Source: Desulforamulus ruminis DSM 2154
GTDB taxonomy: Bacteria > Bacillota > Desulfotomaculia > Desulfotomaculales > Desulfotomaculaceae
Assembly: GCF_000215085.1 (NCBI RefSeq)
Contig: NC_015589.1
Coordinates: 3,670,120 to 3,734,119 of the forward strand
Length of the DNA: 64,000 nt
Direction: 5' to 3'
Shown: positions 25,671 through 34,509 of the stretch, piece by piece
Numbering within the stretch: the first letter of the stretch is position 1
Layout of the letters: each line of letters begins with the position of its first letter
Position numbers and translations under genes: made by a program
Notes under the pieces: model-generated
Told to the model about the DNA's origin: nothing
Database searches by the model: none
Seen by the model: the letters and a program-made list of their open reading frames with translations, nothing else

Positions 25671-28600
25671 CTACCAGTTATTCCCCCGATAGCTCAGCAG
25701 CCGCACCATCACAACAGCAGCCTCGGCCCGGGTGGTAAATTCCTGAGGAGCAAAGCCTCCGGCTTCCCTGCCTTTCATAAGGCCCTCCTGCGCCACAATA
25801 GCCACTGAGGACCTAGCCCAGGAGGAGATGTTTTCCTCATCGGTAAAATGGATGGGATTCAGTGCGCTTTCATTGAGGTTTTTCTCCGTACCATAACGCA
25901 TGGCCCGGACCAGCATAGCCGCCATTTGTTCCCGGGTAATGGGATCATTGGCACCAAAGGTTCCGTCGCCGTAACCGGAAACCAGGCCCATTTTTACTGC
26001 GGTGCCCACAGCCCCGGCGCACCAGTAATCCCCGGGTAAATCTGAGAACTCGGCAGGGGAGACGGATTCTTCAGAAAGGCCTAGAGTCCGAACCAGCATG
26101 GCTGTAAATTGTCCCCTGGTTACGGTAAGATCCGGAGCAAAGGTCTGCGGGGCCATACCCCTTACAATCTGGCGGGCCGCCATAATCTCTATATCCGTCC
26201 TGGCCCAATGGTCTGTAATGTCTTCAAAGGTTCGGCTAGCCTCCAAAATGCCAAATTTTCCGAACCGGTTGGTATAGAAAGTGGACCTGCCTGTATCCGG
26301 ATTGTAATCAATGTTTACCAGCCCCCACACCTGGGATAATTCACTATATCGATAGGTCCCTAAACGCTGCAGGTTTAACCCGGCAGTGGATCCCAGAGGA
26401 GAAGTAATGGTTACCTTAAGGAAGGAATTGGAAGAACTAATTGCCAGTTGACTGCCGTCCGGCCATACCAGAGTAGGCCGGATCTCCACCAGCTTTCCTA
26501 CCGGACGCAGGTACATAAACGGGTCTGCGGCAGGCAGAGATTGTTCACCCACTGTCTGCCAGGCAACCCGTAGCTGCAGTTGTGCCCCCTCTTCAGATTT
26601 GCCTATCCGGCCAAATTCACCGACGGGAATCTCAATACTTAATCCCGGCAGTCTCAGTTCTACCGGCAACCCGTTGCTGACAAGCTTTGAGGCCAACCCG
26701 GCGGCAAAGGCCAAGGTCACCGGTTTTGATGTATCTTCCGGATCCGCCGCTGATAGAACCACCTTGCCGCTGCTCCTGGAGTTTTGTATGGCTATAGTTA
26801 TATCCTTTTCCGAAAGGGGTAAGGAATAGTAAGGGGAGTTATCCGGCAGGTTTTTCACTTCCACCCGCCAAACTTTATCATCCCCGGGATTCACCGTCAG
26901 TTCAATCTCCGCTTCCAGGGGCAGTTCGCTCCATTGAAGCTCGTTATCGCCAACAAAAATTTTAGCTTCCTCCGCCAGGGACCAGCGTGTTCCATCCTCA
27001 ATAACCAGTTGGTTGGAACCTTCCTTGGCCTGGAGCTTGCTGTGAATGGTGTTATAAAGGGCATCCAAATGAGAGATTTCTCCTTCTTCGCCATATACCA
27101 GATAAACCTCTGCTCCGGCAGGAATCTCATTGATAGCCGCCTCCGTTGCGGCGCTGCCGTCGGTAAGACGGATGGTTACCTCTTGATTCACCCTTAGTGT
27201 CTGTCCATCATTAAAAGTCAGTTCATTGTCGTGAACTTCGGAAAGAGTGCCCTGCCAAGGTAGGCTGCCATAGACCAAGGCAAAGGGCTGGGGACCATGA
27301 ACCACCTCCGAGGCAGAGACCTCAATGGTATAGGTTTCTCCCTTTTGGGGTTTGTCTATCAGAATTCCCTCAGTATTGTTCAAGTGGTCCCCGTCGATAT
27401 AACCGTTGCCCCAGTATACTTCCTTGCCGTCCGGGCCGGTTACCTTCACATCCAGGTCATTAACTAAATCCTTCCCGATTCCGGGGGTCTTGGGGTAATC
27501 GGTATAGGCCATCACCACCCGGAAGGGCTGTCCGTTGCTGGTGTAGGTATAAGTTAACTCCTCTCCTGTATTTAATCCCTTCTCATCCAAAACCTTCACA
27601 TCGCCCTGATCCATGGCGATAATCGATCTTTCGGCGTCAACCCGGCCGAATCCCTGGTCGCTGCCGGATACTCCCGGCAGAATCCGGGTGCCGAAAATCA
27701 GCAGTGCTTTCATCTGAGCCGCGCTGGGAGACAGCCCTTTCTGAACCAGATATTGCCGCAGCAAAGCCAGGGAACCGGCGGTCAGAGCGGTGGACATGCT
27801 GGTGCCGCTCATATAACCGTAATACTGGTTATAAACACCGATATAATTATCTCCCTCCAGGTTCGGGTTGGTTTTACGGGTGGATAAAATCCAGGTGCCG
27901 GGAGCCAGAACCTCCGGTTTGATGCGGCCGTCAAAGGTGCCCCGGCTGCTGAAGCCGACAACCTGACCGGGGTTATCGGAACCGGTGTCAATTCCCCGCA
28001 CTCCTTCGGTGGACCCTACGGTAACGGCATTTTTGGCCGAACCTGGTGAACTGACAAAGGGTTTAGCGGTTTTATAGCCGTTGCCGGCGGACTTCAACAC
28101 CACCATATCCGGGTGATCCCAGACAAACTTGTCCAGGCTGTAGCTGTTCCAGTCATAAATACCGTCACTGAAGTTGGCCCCCCAACTGTTCACGTGGATC
28201 CGGGGTTGCCCGGGAGCATTGTAGGCATCATTTAATAAGTCGTAAACCGAAGGAATCCGCAGATTTTTCTCGGCCTCATTGTAGGTGGCCTGGAAATACA
28301 GTCCTGCTTCCGGGGCCATTCCCCTGATATAGCCCTGAGACTTGGCACCGGTCCCCACAATACTGCCGGCAATATGGGTACCGTGGCCGTTGGGGTCCCC
28401 CCAACCGTCCCCGCTGAAATCTTTCACCCCGGTTAACCGGTCCTTCAGGTCCGGGTGCAGGGTTTCCATATTGCCGCCATCCAGTCCGGCGTCCGCCACC
28501 GCAACAGTCTGTCCTTTTCCGGTTAAACCCAGACCATTGATTCCCGGATTAAGGGTCCACAGAGCCGGAATTCCCAAAATTCCCGCGGCCAGGTTGTTCT

Positions 28601-28730
28601 CCAACTGATAATTCGGCTCAAGGGCCCAGGCCTTACCCCAAAGGGGCCAGGGGAGCAGCAAAAAAATATGTACCAGAGCAAAGATCTTTCTATATTTAAC
28701 GATAGATTGATAGCTGATCAAGTTGTTCAC
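25671..28730 (-). CDS. S-layer-anchored subtilisin-like protease (S8 + three SLH domains)
   Basis: A 1019-residue exported protein. A signal peptide (about 1-36) is followed by an S8 catalytic domain with Asp80 ('VADAGLDGG'), His116 ('NGHGTHIAGS') and Ser311 ('YMSGTSMSTALTAG'). A jelly-roll/P-like region and beta-rich repeats come next (about 380-830). Three SLH domains start near 835, 895 and 962. SLH domains bind pyruvylated secondary cell-wall polymer, whose pyruvyl transferase CsaB is encoded 10 kb away. It probably cleaves proteins at the cell surface. A GTG near the listed start has GAGGTG next to it; the exact first base is uncertain by one. Confidence 0.93.
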   Translation of the reverse strand: MNNLISYQSIVKYRKIFALVHIFLLLPWPLWGKAWALEPNYQLENNLAAGILGIPALWTLNPGINGLGLTGKGQTVAVADAGLDGGNMETLHPDLKDRLTGVKDFSGDGWGDPNGHGTHIAGSIVGTGAKSQGYIRGMAPEAGLYFQATYNEAEKNLRIPSVYDLLNDAYNAPGQPRIHVNSWGANFSDGIYDWNSYSLDKFVWDHPDMVVLKSAGNGYKTAKPFVSSPGSAKNAVTVGSTEGVRGIDTGSDNPGQVVGFSSRGTFDGRIKPEVLAPGTWILSTRKTNPNLEGDNYIGVYNQYYGYMSGTSMSTALTAGSLALLRQYLVQKGLSPSAAQMKALLIFGTRILPGVSGSDQGFGRVDAERSIIAMDQGDVKVLDEKGLNTGEELTYTYTSNGQPFRVVMAYTDYPKTPGIGKDLVNDLDVKVTGPDGKEVYWGNGYIDGDHLNNTEGILIDKPQKGETYTIEVSASEVVHGPQPFALVYGSLPWQGTLSEVHDNELTFNDGQTLRVNQEVTIRLTDGSAATEAAINEIPAGAEVYLVYGEEGEISHLDALYNTIHSKLQAKEGSNQLVIEDGTRWSLAEEAKIFVGDNELQWSELPLEAEIELTVNPGDDKVWRVEVKNLPDNSPYYSLPLSEKDITIAIQNSRSSGKVVLSAADPEDTSKPVTLAFAAGLASKLVSNGLPVELRLPGLSIEIPVGEFGRIGKSEEGAQLQLRVAWQTVGEQSLPAADPFMYLRPVGKLVEIRPTLVWPDGSQLAISSSNSFLKVTITSPLGSTAGLNLQRLGTYRYSELSQVWGLVNIDYNPDTGRSTFYTNRFGKFGILEASRTFEDITDHWARTDIEIMAARQIVRGMAPQTFAPDLTVTRGQFTAMLVRTLGLSEESVSPAEFSDLPGDYWCAGAVGTAVKMGLVSGYGDGTFGANDPITREQMAAMLVRAMRYGTEKNLNESALNPIHFTDEENISSWARSSVAIVAQEGLMKGREAGGFAPQEFTTRAEAAVVMVRLLSYRGNNW

Positions 28731-28759
28731 CTCAAAGGGCTAAATCCCTTCTATTTCCC

Positions 28760-28802
28760 CAAACAAAAGGATACTGTCTTAAATTTTCGACAGCATCCTT
28801 CC
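28760..28802 (-). terminator. terminator after the phosphohexomutase gene
   Basis: On the minus strand, AAGGATGCTGTC and GACAGTATCCTT pair across an AT-rich loop, followed by TTTGTTT. Confidence 0.7.
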
Positions 28803-28854
28803 TAATTCCTCTAAGATTATGATAAATAACTTAAAATACCAATTACAGGTTAGT

Positions 28855-30315
28855 TTATTGTATTTTTAACAATTCTCTCACTTCCTGCTGTAATTGGCTT
28901 TTTTGCTCCATATGGTTGGCTTCCACATAGATACGGAAGAGAGGTTCGGTGCCTGAGGGCCGGATCAAAACCCAGGCCCCGTCCGCCAGCACCAGTTTGA
29001 TGCCATCCAGGGTAATCTTTCTGGCTACCTCCTGCCCGGCCAGTTCCCGGGGTTCCCAAAGGTTCAAGCGGTCCAGAATTTCTTGTTTCTGCTCCGGCGT
29101 GGTGTGCAGGTCCAGACGCTCACTGTAAAGCCAGCCGAATTCCCGGTAAATATCCTCCAGAATGCCAGACAGACTCTTCCCGTGACGGGCCACCATTTCC
29201 GCTGCCAGCAGCCCGGCCAGAATGCCGTCCTTCTCCGGGATATGGCCCCGAATGGACAGGCCTCCGCTTTCCTCCCCGCCCAAAACGCAGTTCTTTTCCA
29301 GCATGTTCTGTCCAATATATTTAAACCCTACGGGGCTTTCGTAAACTTTCTGCCCATACCGCACCGCCATACGGTCCAACAGGTGAGTGGTGGCCACCGT
29401 CCGGGCCACCGGTCCCCGCCAACCCCGGGCGGTATTCAGGTGATAGTAGAGCAGCGGCAGAAACTGATTGGGTGTAATGTATTCACCATTGCTATCAATA
29501 ATTCCAAAGCGGTCCGCATCGCCGTCCAGAGCCAGTCCCAGATGGGCGCCCCCGGCCTTCACCCGGTTCTTCAACTCTTCCAGTGTTTTCCCGCTGGGTT
29601 CCGGCAGGGTTCCGCCAAAAAGGGGATCACGGGTGTTGTGGAAAACTTCCAGTTGGACTCCGGCCTGACCCAGAATGTGTTCCAGATAGCCGATGCCTGC
29701 ACCATACATGGGGTCAATGACTACCTTCAGGGCAGCTTTCCCAATCATCTCCAGGTCCACCACTTCGGAAATATGTTTTACATAGGGCTCAAAGGGGTGA
29801 AAATCCGAACGTTCGCAGGCTCCGGCATCTGTTTCCTCCACCAGCAGGCCATAACGCCCCTCAGGGGGAATGAGCCCTCTCATATCACAGGGATCCCCTT
29901 TTTGCAGCCGCCGGATATTCTCTTCGATCTCTTTGGTAATATGAGGCAGGGCCGGTCCGGCATACTCGGGAATGAACTTAAACCCGTTATAAACAGGCGG
30001 GTTATGGCTGGCCGTCAGCATAATGGCTCCGGCCGCTTTTTTTAATTGAATGGCATAGGCCGTTACCGGGGTGGGTGTGGCCCCGCAGCACATAAAGGCG
30101 GAGATCCCCTGGCGGTTCAGTTCCTCCGCTACGGTCTCGGCAAACTCCTCGGCTAAAAACCGGTTGTCCCGGCCCACCACCAGGCCGCGCTCTCCCAAGC
30201 CCTTGCTGTTAATATAGGCTGCCACCGCTCCGGTTACCAGTCTTACATTATCAAAGGTAAAATCCCTGGCAATAATCCCCCGCCAACCGTCGGTTCCAAA
30301 GGATATTTTATTCAT
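28855..30315 (-). CDS. phosphoglucomutase/phosphomannomutase
   Basis: A 486-residue alpha-D-phosphohexomutase. It has 'FGTDGWRGIIARDFT' at the N-terminus, active serine loop 'TASHNPPVYNGFKF', metal site 'DGDADRFGIID', and the sugar-phosphate loop 'RPSGTEPLFRIYVE'. It would supply hexose-1-phosphate for the nucleotide sugars used by the GalU and epimerase genes just upstream. The start is ATG 30315 with GGGAGGAGAGG; the frame is open for 25 codons more, but that part is unlike the family. Confidence 0.93.
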   Translation of the reverse strand: MNKISFGTDGWRGIIARDFTFDNVRLVTGAVAAYINSKGLGERGLVVGRDNRFLAEEFAETVAEELNRQGISAFMCCGATPTPVTAYAIQLKKAAGAIMLTASHNPPVYNGFKFIPEYAGPALPHITKEIEENIRRLQKGDPCDMRGLIPPEGRYGLLVEETDAGACERSDFHPFEPYVKHISEVVDLEMIGKAALKVVIDPMYGAGIGYLEHILGQAGVQLEVFHNTRDPLFGGTLPEPSGKTLEELKNRVKAGGAHLGLALDGDADRFGIIDSNGEYITPNQFLPLLYYHLNTARGWRGPVARTVATTHLLDRMAVRYGQKVYESPVGFKYIGQNMLEKNCVLGGEESGGLSIRGHIPEKDGILAGLLAAEMVARHGKSLSGILEDIYREFGWLYSERLDLHTTPEQKQEILDRLNLWEPRELAGQEVARKITLDGIKLVLADGAWVLIRPSGTEPLFRIYVEANHMEQKSQLQQEVRELLKIQ

Positions 30316-30475
30316 GGCCTCTCCTCCCGGAACTGATTTTCCTTTTGCACAAGAATTATTGTATGATGCTTTTATTTCAATTATGCACATAATTCCACCT
30401 CTGGCAAGGTTTATAAATCCGTTTCCATGGCTATACTATAACCAGTTAACAAATTGTTTTGAGGAGTATGATCCA

Positions 30476-30583
30476 ATGAGTAAATCAGTAAACATAAAAA
30501 AGCTGGAAGAACGCCGCAAGACACTGGAAAGCTATCTAAGCTGGTGTAAAAATAAAAAGAACAAAACCATTGGACAAAAATAA
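30476..30583 (+). CDS. possible 35-residue basic small protein
   Basis: A short frame, MSKSVNIKKLEERRKTLE then SYLSWCKNKK and a basic end. It has TTGAGGAG eleven bases before its ATG, a TATACT -10-like hexamer about 40 bases upstream, and an intrinsic terminator right after its stop. It is the only gene-like unit on the plus strand here and is amphipathic and helical in appearance. I do not recognise a family; it may be a real small protein conserved in relatives. Confidence 0.5.
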   Translation: MSKSVNIKKLEERRKTLESYLSWCKNKKNKTIGQK

Positions 30584-30634
30584 CCGGGAGGTATTCACCT
30601 TCCGGTTATTCCATTCACCGATAACCGGAAGGGG
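30579..30634. terminator. terminator with duplicated stem between convergent units
   Basis: AATAACCGGGAGG and CCTTCCGGTTATT form a stem at 30579-30612; a second AACCGGAAGG follows at about 30623, able to compete for the same partner. Serves the small plus-strand ORF and the epimerase gene. Confidence 0.6.
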
Positions 30635-30645
30635 ATGGGCGATCT

Positions 30646-31572
30646 TTAAAGCCCACCCTTAAGATAAAACTCCACCGTTTCCTTTATTCCCTGATCCAGG
30701 GCATACCGGGGAACCCAGTCCAATTCAACCGCCGCCCGCTGCTGATCCAAATAACTGTGTAAAATGTCCCCCGACCGGGGCGGTCCGTATTCTCCCAGCA
30801 GGGAAGAACCGATGGCTTGCTGCAGCAGCAGTAAAAGTTCATTCACCGTAGAAGCTTTCCCCGTGCTGATGTTGAAGAGCCGGTTGTCTCCAAAGGTCAA
30901 CGCCCGGACATTGGCAGCAGCCACATCCTTTACATAGACAAAGTCCCGGGTTTGTTCCCCGTCTCCAAAAATCACCGGACACTGATTCTGAAGCAGCTTA
31001 TTGATAAAGATCGCCACCACCCCGCCTTCCCCCAGAGCGTCTTGGCGGGGTCCGTACACATTGGCATAGCGCAGGGCCGTCCATTTCAATCCGTACAGTT
31101 CCCGGTAAACTTCCAAATACTTTTCCACTGCGTGCTTGGAAACGCCGTATCCGGACAAGGGGCCTACAGGATGTTGCTCATCCACCGGCAGGTAGGCGGG
31201 ATTTCCATACACCGCTGCCGAAGAGGCAAAAATCACCTTGGCCACCCCGTGGGTGCGGCAGGCTTCCAACAAATTCAAGGTACCGATAATGTTGACTTGT
31301 GCATCCAAAACCGGGTCCTTGAGGGAAACCGGAACCGCCACCTGAGCCGCCTGATGAATGACGGCCTCCGGTTGGACCCTTCTAAAAACTTCCGTGATCT
31401 CCGGGTTGATAATATCCATCTCATAAACCGGAACCCCGGTAATAAGATTCTCTCTTCTGCCGGTGGAAAAGTTATCTACCACCAAGGCCTCGTGTCCGGC
31501 CTCCAACAAATTCTCCACAATGTGAGAACCGATAAAGCCGGCTCCGCCCGTTACCAAAACTCGCATGTCCAT
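30646..31572 (-). CDS. NAD-dependent sugar epimerase (UDP-glucose 4-epimerase type)
   Basis: A 308-residue extended SDR: Rossmann 'VLVTGGAGFIGSHIVENLLE', catalytic 'SSAAVYGNP' serine, and YxxxK in 'SGYGVSKHAVEKY'. The class interconverts UDP-glucose/UDP-galactose or their N-acetyl forms; substrate cannot be read from sequence. It begins 7 bases after galU ends, so the two act in one operon and would supply UDP-sugars for the wall polymer. Confidence 0.9.
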   Translation of the reverse strand: MDMRVLVTGGAGFIGSHIVENLLEAGHEALVVDNFSTGRRENLITGVPVYEMDIINPEITEVFRRVQPEAVIHQAAQVAVPVSLKDPVLDAQVNIIGTLNLLEACRTHGVAKVIFASSAAVYGNPAYLPVDEQHPVGPLSGYGVSKHAVEKYLEVYRELYGLKWTALRYANVYGPRQDALGEGGVVAIFINKLLQNQCPVIFGDGEQTRDFVYVKDVAAANVRALTFGDNRLFNISTGKASTVNELLLLLQQAIGSSLLGEYGPPRSGDILHSYLDQQRAAVELDWVPRYALDQGIKETVEFYLKGGL

Positions 31573-31579
31573 ACAACCT

Positions 31580-32446
31580 TTACTCTGTGATCAATTCTTT
31601 TAAATATTTCCGAAACTCCCCGGCCAAATCCGGTCTTTCCAGGGCGAATTCAACGGTAGCCTTTAAATAACCTAACTTATCCCCCACATCATAACGTGTG
31701 CCTTCAAAAAGGCAGCCATAAATGGCCTCGGCTTTCGCCAGCGAGCGGAGGGCATCGGTCAATTGGATTTCACCGCCGGCTCCAGGCCGGGTCATGGCTA
31801 GAATATCAAAAATCCGGGGACTTAAAATATACCGGCCCATTACGGCTAAGCTTGAAGGGGCTTGGCCCACTTCGGGCTTTTCTACCAGATCGTAAATGCG
31901 GCAAACTCCTTCCCGTTCTGTGGTGGCCTCAACCATACCGTACCGGTTTACATGCTCCGGCGGAACTTCCTGTACCCCTAATACGGAATAACGCACCTCT
32001 TCGTATAGATTGATCATCTGCTTCAGGCAGGGAACCTTGTTTTTAATGACATCATCTCCCAGCAGAACGGCAAAGGGCTCATCTCCAATAAACTTCCGGG
32101 CGCAATAAACCGCATGCCCCAAACCCAGAGGCTCCTTCTGGCGGATATAGTGGATATCCACCATTTCACTGATGTCCCGGACCAGTCCCAGAAGTTCATC
32201 CTTGTTTTTATGTCCCAACTGCAGTTCCAGTTCCAGGGATTTGTCAAAATGATCTTCAATGGCCCGCTTGTTTCGACCGGTGACGATTAAAATATCTTCA
32301 ATTCCTGAGGCAACGGCTTCCTCGACTATGTATTGAATGGTTGGCGTATCCACAATGGGCAGCATTTCCTTGGGCTGAGCCTTAGTAGCGGGCAAAAAAC
32401 GCACCCCCAGTCCGGCAGCCGGGATAATGGCTTTGCGGACTCTCAT
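31580..32446 (-). CDS. galU: UTP-glucose-1-phosphate uridylyltransferase
   Basis: A 288-residue nucleotidyltransferase. The signature is 'IPAAGLGVRFLPATKAQPKE', followed by 'LPIVDTPTIQYIVEEAV' and 'PFAVLLGDDVI'. It makes UDP-glucose from UTP and glucose-1-phosphate, linking the phosphohexomutase to the epimerase. The ribosome site AAGGGGGG precedes ATG. Confidence 0.94.
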   Translation of the reverse strand: MRVRKAIIPAAGLGVRFLPATKAQPKEMLPIVDTPTIQYIVEEAVASGIEDILIVTGRNKRAIEDHFDKSLELELQLGHKNKDELLGLVRDISEMVDIHYIRQKEPLGLGHAVYCARKFIGDEPFAVLLGDDVIKNKVPCLKQMINLYEEVRYSVLGVQEVPPEHVNRYGMVEATTEREGVCRIYDLVEKPEVGQAPSSLAVMGRYILSPRIFDILAMTRPGAGGEIQLTDALRSLAKAEAIYGCLFEGTRYDVGDKLGYLKATVEFALERPDLAGEFRKYLKELITE

Positions 32447-32473
32447 CTTAAACCCCCCTTAAAAATCTTTAAA

Positions 32474-32508
32474 CAAAAAGCGGTCCTACATCTTGGAGGA
32501 CCGCTGCC
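32474..32508 (-). terminator. terminator overlapping the end of the tagO-like gene
   Basis: On the minus strand, AGCGGTCC and GGACCGCT pair and are followed by TTTTTG. The stem begins before the stop codon, so the last residues (Ser-Ser-Lys-Met) and the stop are encoded in the hairpin loop and stem. Confidence 0.75.
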
Positions 32509-33565
32509 GTAAATTCTGTGAAACGGAAGAAGAGGTTCCGGTTGGGGCAACCTTTCCGATCACGCCGATCTTATTGGCGGTTACAATAATCACCACCGCC
32601 AAAATAAAGAGCAGCAGAGCCGCCTGACTGGTTGTCAGCACGGTTAAGAGGAAAGCGCTTACACCTAAAATCAGGTTCACTGCGTAAATGGCCAATACCG
32701 TCTGCCGATGGGATAATCCCAGGGCCATCAGCCGGTGATGCAGGTGTTCCTTGTCGGGTTGAAAGATGGGCCGCTGGCTTTGATAGCGGCGAAGAATGGC
32801 AAAAAGCACGTCCAGCAGGGGAAGCCCTAAAATGACCATCGGCACAATGACAGAGATGGCCGTGGCGGTCTTGGTCACACCCATGACTGCCAGAGTTCCC
32901 AAGGCATAGCCCAGGAACATGGAACCGGTATCCCCCAGAAAAATCTTGGCGGGAAAGAAATTGTACCGTAAAAATCCCAGGATCGAGGCTGCCAGCACCA
33001 GTGCCAAAAGGGTGACCTCCATGCCTGTTCCATCCTGCTGCCAGATAATGGCTGCCATGGTCAAGGCGGCAATAAAGGAAGTTCCGCCCGCCAGGCCATC
33101 CAATCCGTCAATCAGGTTTACGGCATTGGTTACGGAAATAATCCAGAAAATGGTGACCGGAATCCCCCAGATTCCCAGGTGCAGCAGGTCTCCGTTAATG
33201 GGGTTGGTGATAAACTCCACCTGAATGCCAAAAGGAATCACCGCTGCAGCGGCGGCAATTTGACCCACCAGCTTTACTTTGGCAGGCAAACCCCGGGTAT
33301 CATCCAAAATTCCCAGCAAAACGATGAGCAAACCGCCCACCAGCAAACCAATTAGTTTATTATTTAATTGTTGAGTAAATAAAACCGCTCCAGTAAAAGC
33401 TAAAAAAACGGCCAGCCCGCCCAGACGGGGCATGGTCTTACAATGTACCTTGCGGCAGTCGGGCCGGTCAATGGCTCCAATCTTAAAAGCCAATTTGCGA
33501 ACTGTGGGTGTTAATACGAAACTGATCAACAAAGCCAGCAAACAGGGAAATATAAAGTTTATCAA
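32486..33565 (-). CDS. undecaprenyl-phosphate sugar-1-phosphate transferase (TagO/WecA/MraY family)
   Basis: A 359-residue membrane protein with about eleven helices. Conserved parts: 'LGILDDTRGLPAKVKL' (Asp pair), 'TNAVNLIDGLDGLAGG', 'FLGDTGSMFLGYALG', and the His-rich 'DKEHLHHRLMALG'. This is the polyprenyl-phosphate HexNAc-1-P transferase group that begins wall teichoic acid or secondary wall polymer on undecaprenyl phosphate (TagO/TarO), not the muropeptide MraY. The start is TTG with GGAGGG. It probably starts the polymer that the WecG/TagA, LCP and CsaB genes act on. Confidence 0.9.
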   Translation of the reverse strand: MINFIFPCLLALLISFVLTPTVRKLAFKIGAIDRPDCRKVHCKTMPRLGGLAVFLAFTGAVLFTQQLNNKLIGLLVGGLLIVLLGILDDTRGLPAKVKLVGQIAAAAAVIPFGIQVEFITNPINGDLLHLGIWGIPVTIFWIISVTNAVNLIDGLDGLAGGTSFIAALTMAAIIWQQDGTGMEVTLLALVLAASILGFLRYNFFPAKIFLGDTGSMFLGYALGTLAVMGVTKTATAISVIVPMVILGLPLLDVLFAILRRYQSQRPIFQPDKEHLHHRLMALGLSHRQTVLAIYAVNLILGVSAFLLTVLTTSQAALLLFILAVVIIVTANKIGVIGKVAPTGTSSSVSQNLRQRSSKM

Positions 33566-33751
33566 AATTTATCCCTCCAAAGCAAATTACGGGATGGATA
33601 CAAAGGGACAGCCAACCTTATTCTAACCCGCGAGGTTTGCCTATGTATAGCGACAAATTTAACTACTTTACTTAAAGGATGCCAAAAAAACCTTTTGTTT
33701 GGACAACATCTCTATTATGCAGAATATTCGTCTTTTATTCGCCAAAATCCT

Positions 33752-34180
33752 CTATTCCTTACCTAGAGCAAACATTAACTCCGCTTCCACCGCCAACTCT
33801 TCTCCCACATAGGCCCTAGCCTGGCTTTTGCCCACCGTACCCCGGAGTTTCAAAACCTCCACCTCAATCCGCAAAGTATCCCCCGGAACCACCTGACGCC
33901 GGAAGCGCGCTTTGTCAATTCCGGCTAGTAGGGCAATCCGCCCGGCAAAAGCAGGCATACTAAGAATAGCCACTGCCCCCATCTGGGCCATGGCTTCGAT
34001 GATTAAGACTCCGGGCATTACCGGGTAATTGGGAAAATGCCCCTGGAAAAAAGGTTCATTCATGGAAACGTTCTTTATGCCAACGACTTTTTTCCCTTCC
34101 TCTACTTCTAAAATTCGATCCACTAACAGGAAGGGATAGCGGTGGGGTAGAATTTGTTGTATAGCGTTTATATCCAGCAT
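33752..34180 (-). CDS. fabZ: 3-hydroxyacyl-ACP dehydratase FabZ
   Basis: A 142-residue hotdog-fold dehydratase of fatty acid synthesis. '[13 protein letters not shown]' and the active-site helix '[20 protein letters not shown]' (His and Glu) are intact. GGAGG precedes the ATG. It has no other fatty acid genes beside it, but in many Firmicutes fabZ sits near envelope genes. Confidence 0.94.
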   Translation of the reverse strand: MLDINAIQQILPHRYPFLLVDRILEVEEGKKVVGIKNVSMNEPFFQGHFPNYPVMPGVLIIEAMAQMGAVAILSMPAFAGRIALLAGIDKARFRRQVVPGDTLRIEVEVLKLRGTVGKSQARAYVGEELAVEAELMFALGKE

Positions 34181-34259
34181 GGCAACCTCCGGTAGATTGA
34201 TTTATCGGTTGTTTCGCCATAATTATATTGCTTCCTGTCCAAAAAAACAAGAAAAACGT

Positions 34260-34500
34260 GCTATTGGGCATTTCTTTGGAGAAGAGGCTAGCATTGTGGA
34301 TAATGCTTACAGGTCCTGTTGCTAGACTTATCCTGTTCTTCCCCAGGTCCTGTATCCCTTTACAATCCATAATCATTCCCCCCAATACTAACAACAAGAC
34401 CTATAAAAATTACGGAATAAGGCTAGAAACAGGACCCATAGAAATACAGAATCAGGCTAACAACCAATTCACGAGGAATACCCTTAAGAAAATGGAGGTT
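34260..34500. repeat. dispersed intergenic repeat, copy 4 (inverted pair)
   Basis: Arms 34311-34333 (AGGTCCTGTTGCTAGACTTA...) and 34414-34437 are near-perfect inverted copies. Outer half-units GGGCATTTCTTT (34265) and the complement of GAGGAATACCCTTAAG (34472-34487) match the core of the other copies. It fills the divergent gap between fabZ and the FAD gene. Confidence 0.6.
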
Positions 34501-34509
34501 CCAATTTAA

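Noticed and set aside
29083-30045. A 320-codon plus-strand frame opposite the phosphohexomutase gene
   Set aside because: Antisense shadow of a conserved enzyme; no motif or ribosome site.
32486-33565. MraY of the muropeptide pathway
   Set aside because: It is outside the dcw cluster and its neighbours are nucleotide-sugar genes; the fit to TagO/WecA enzymes is better.
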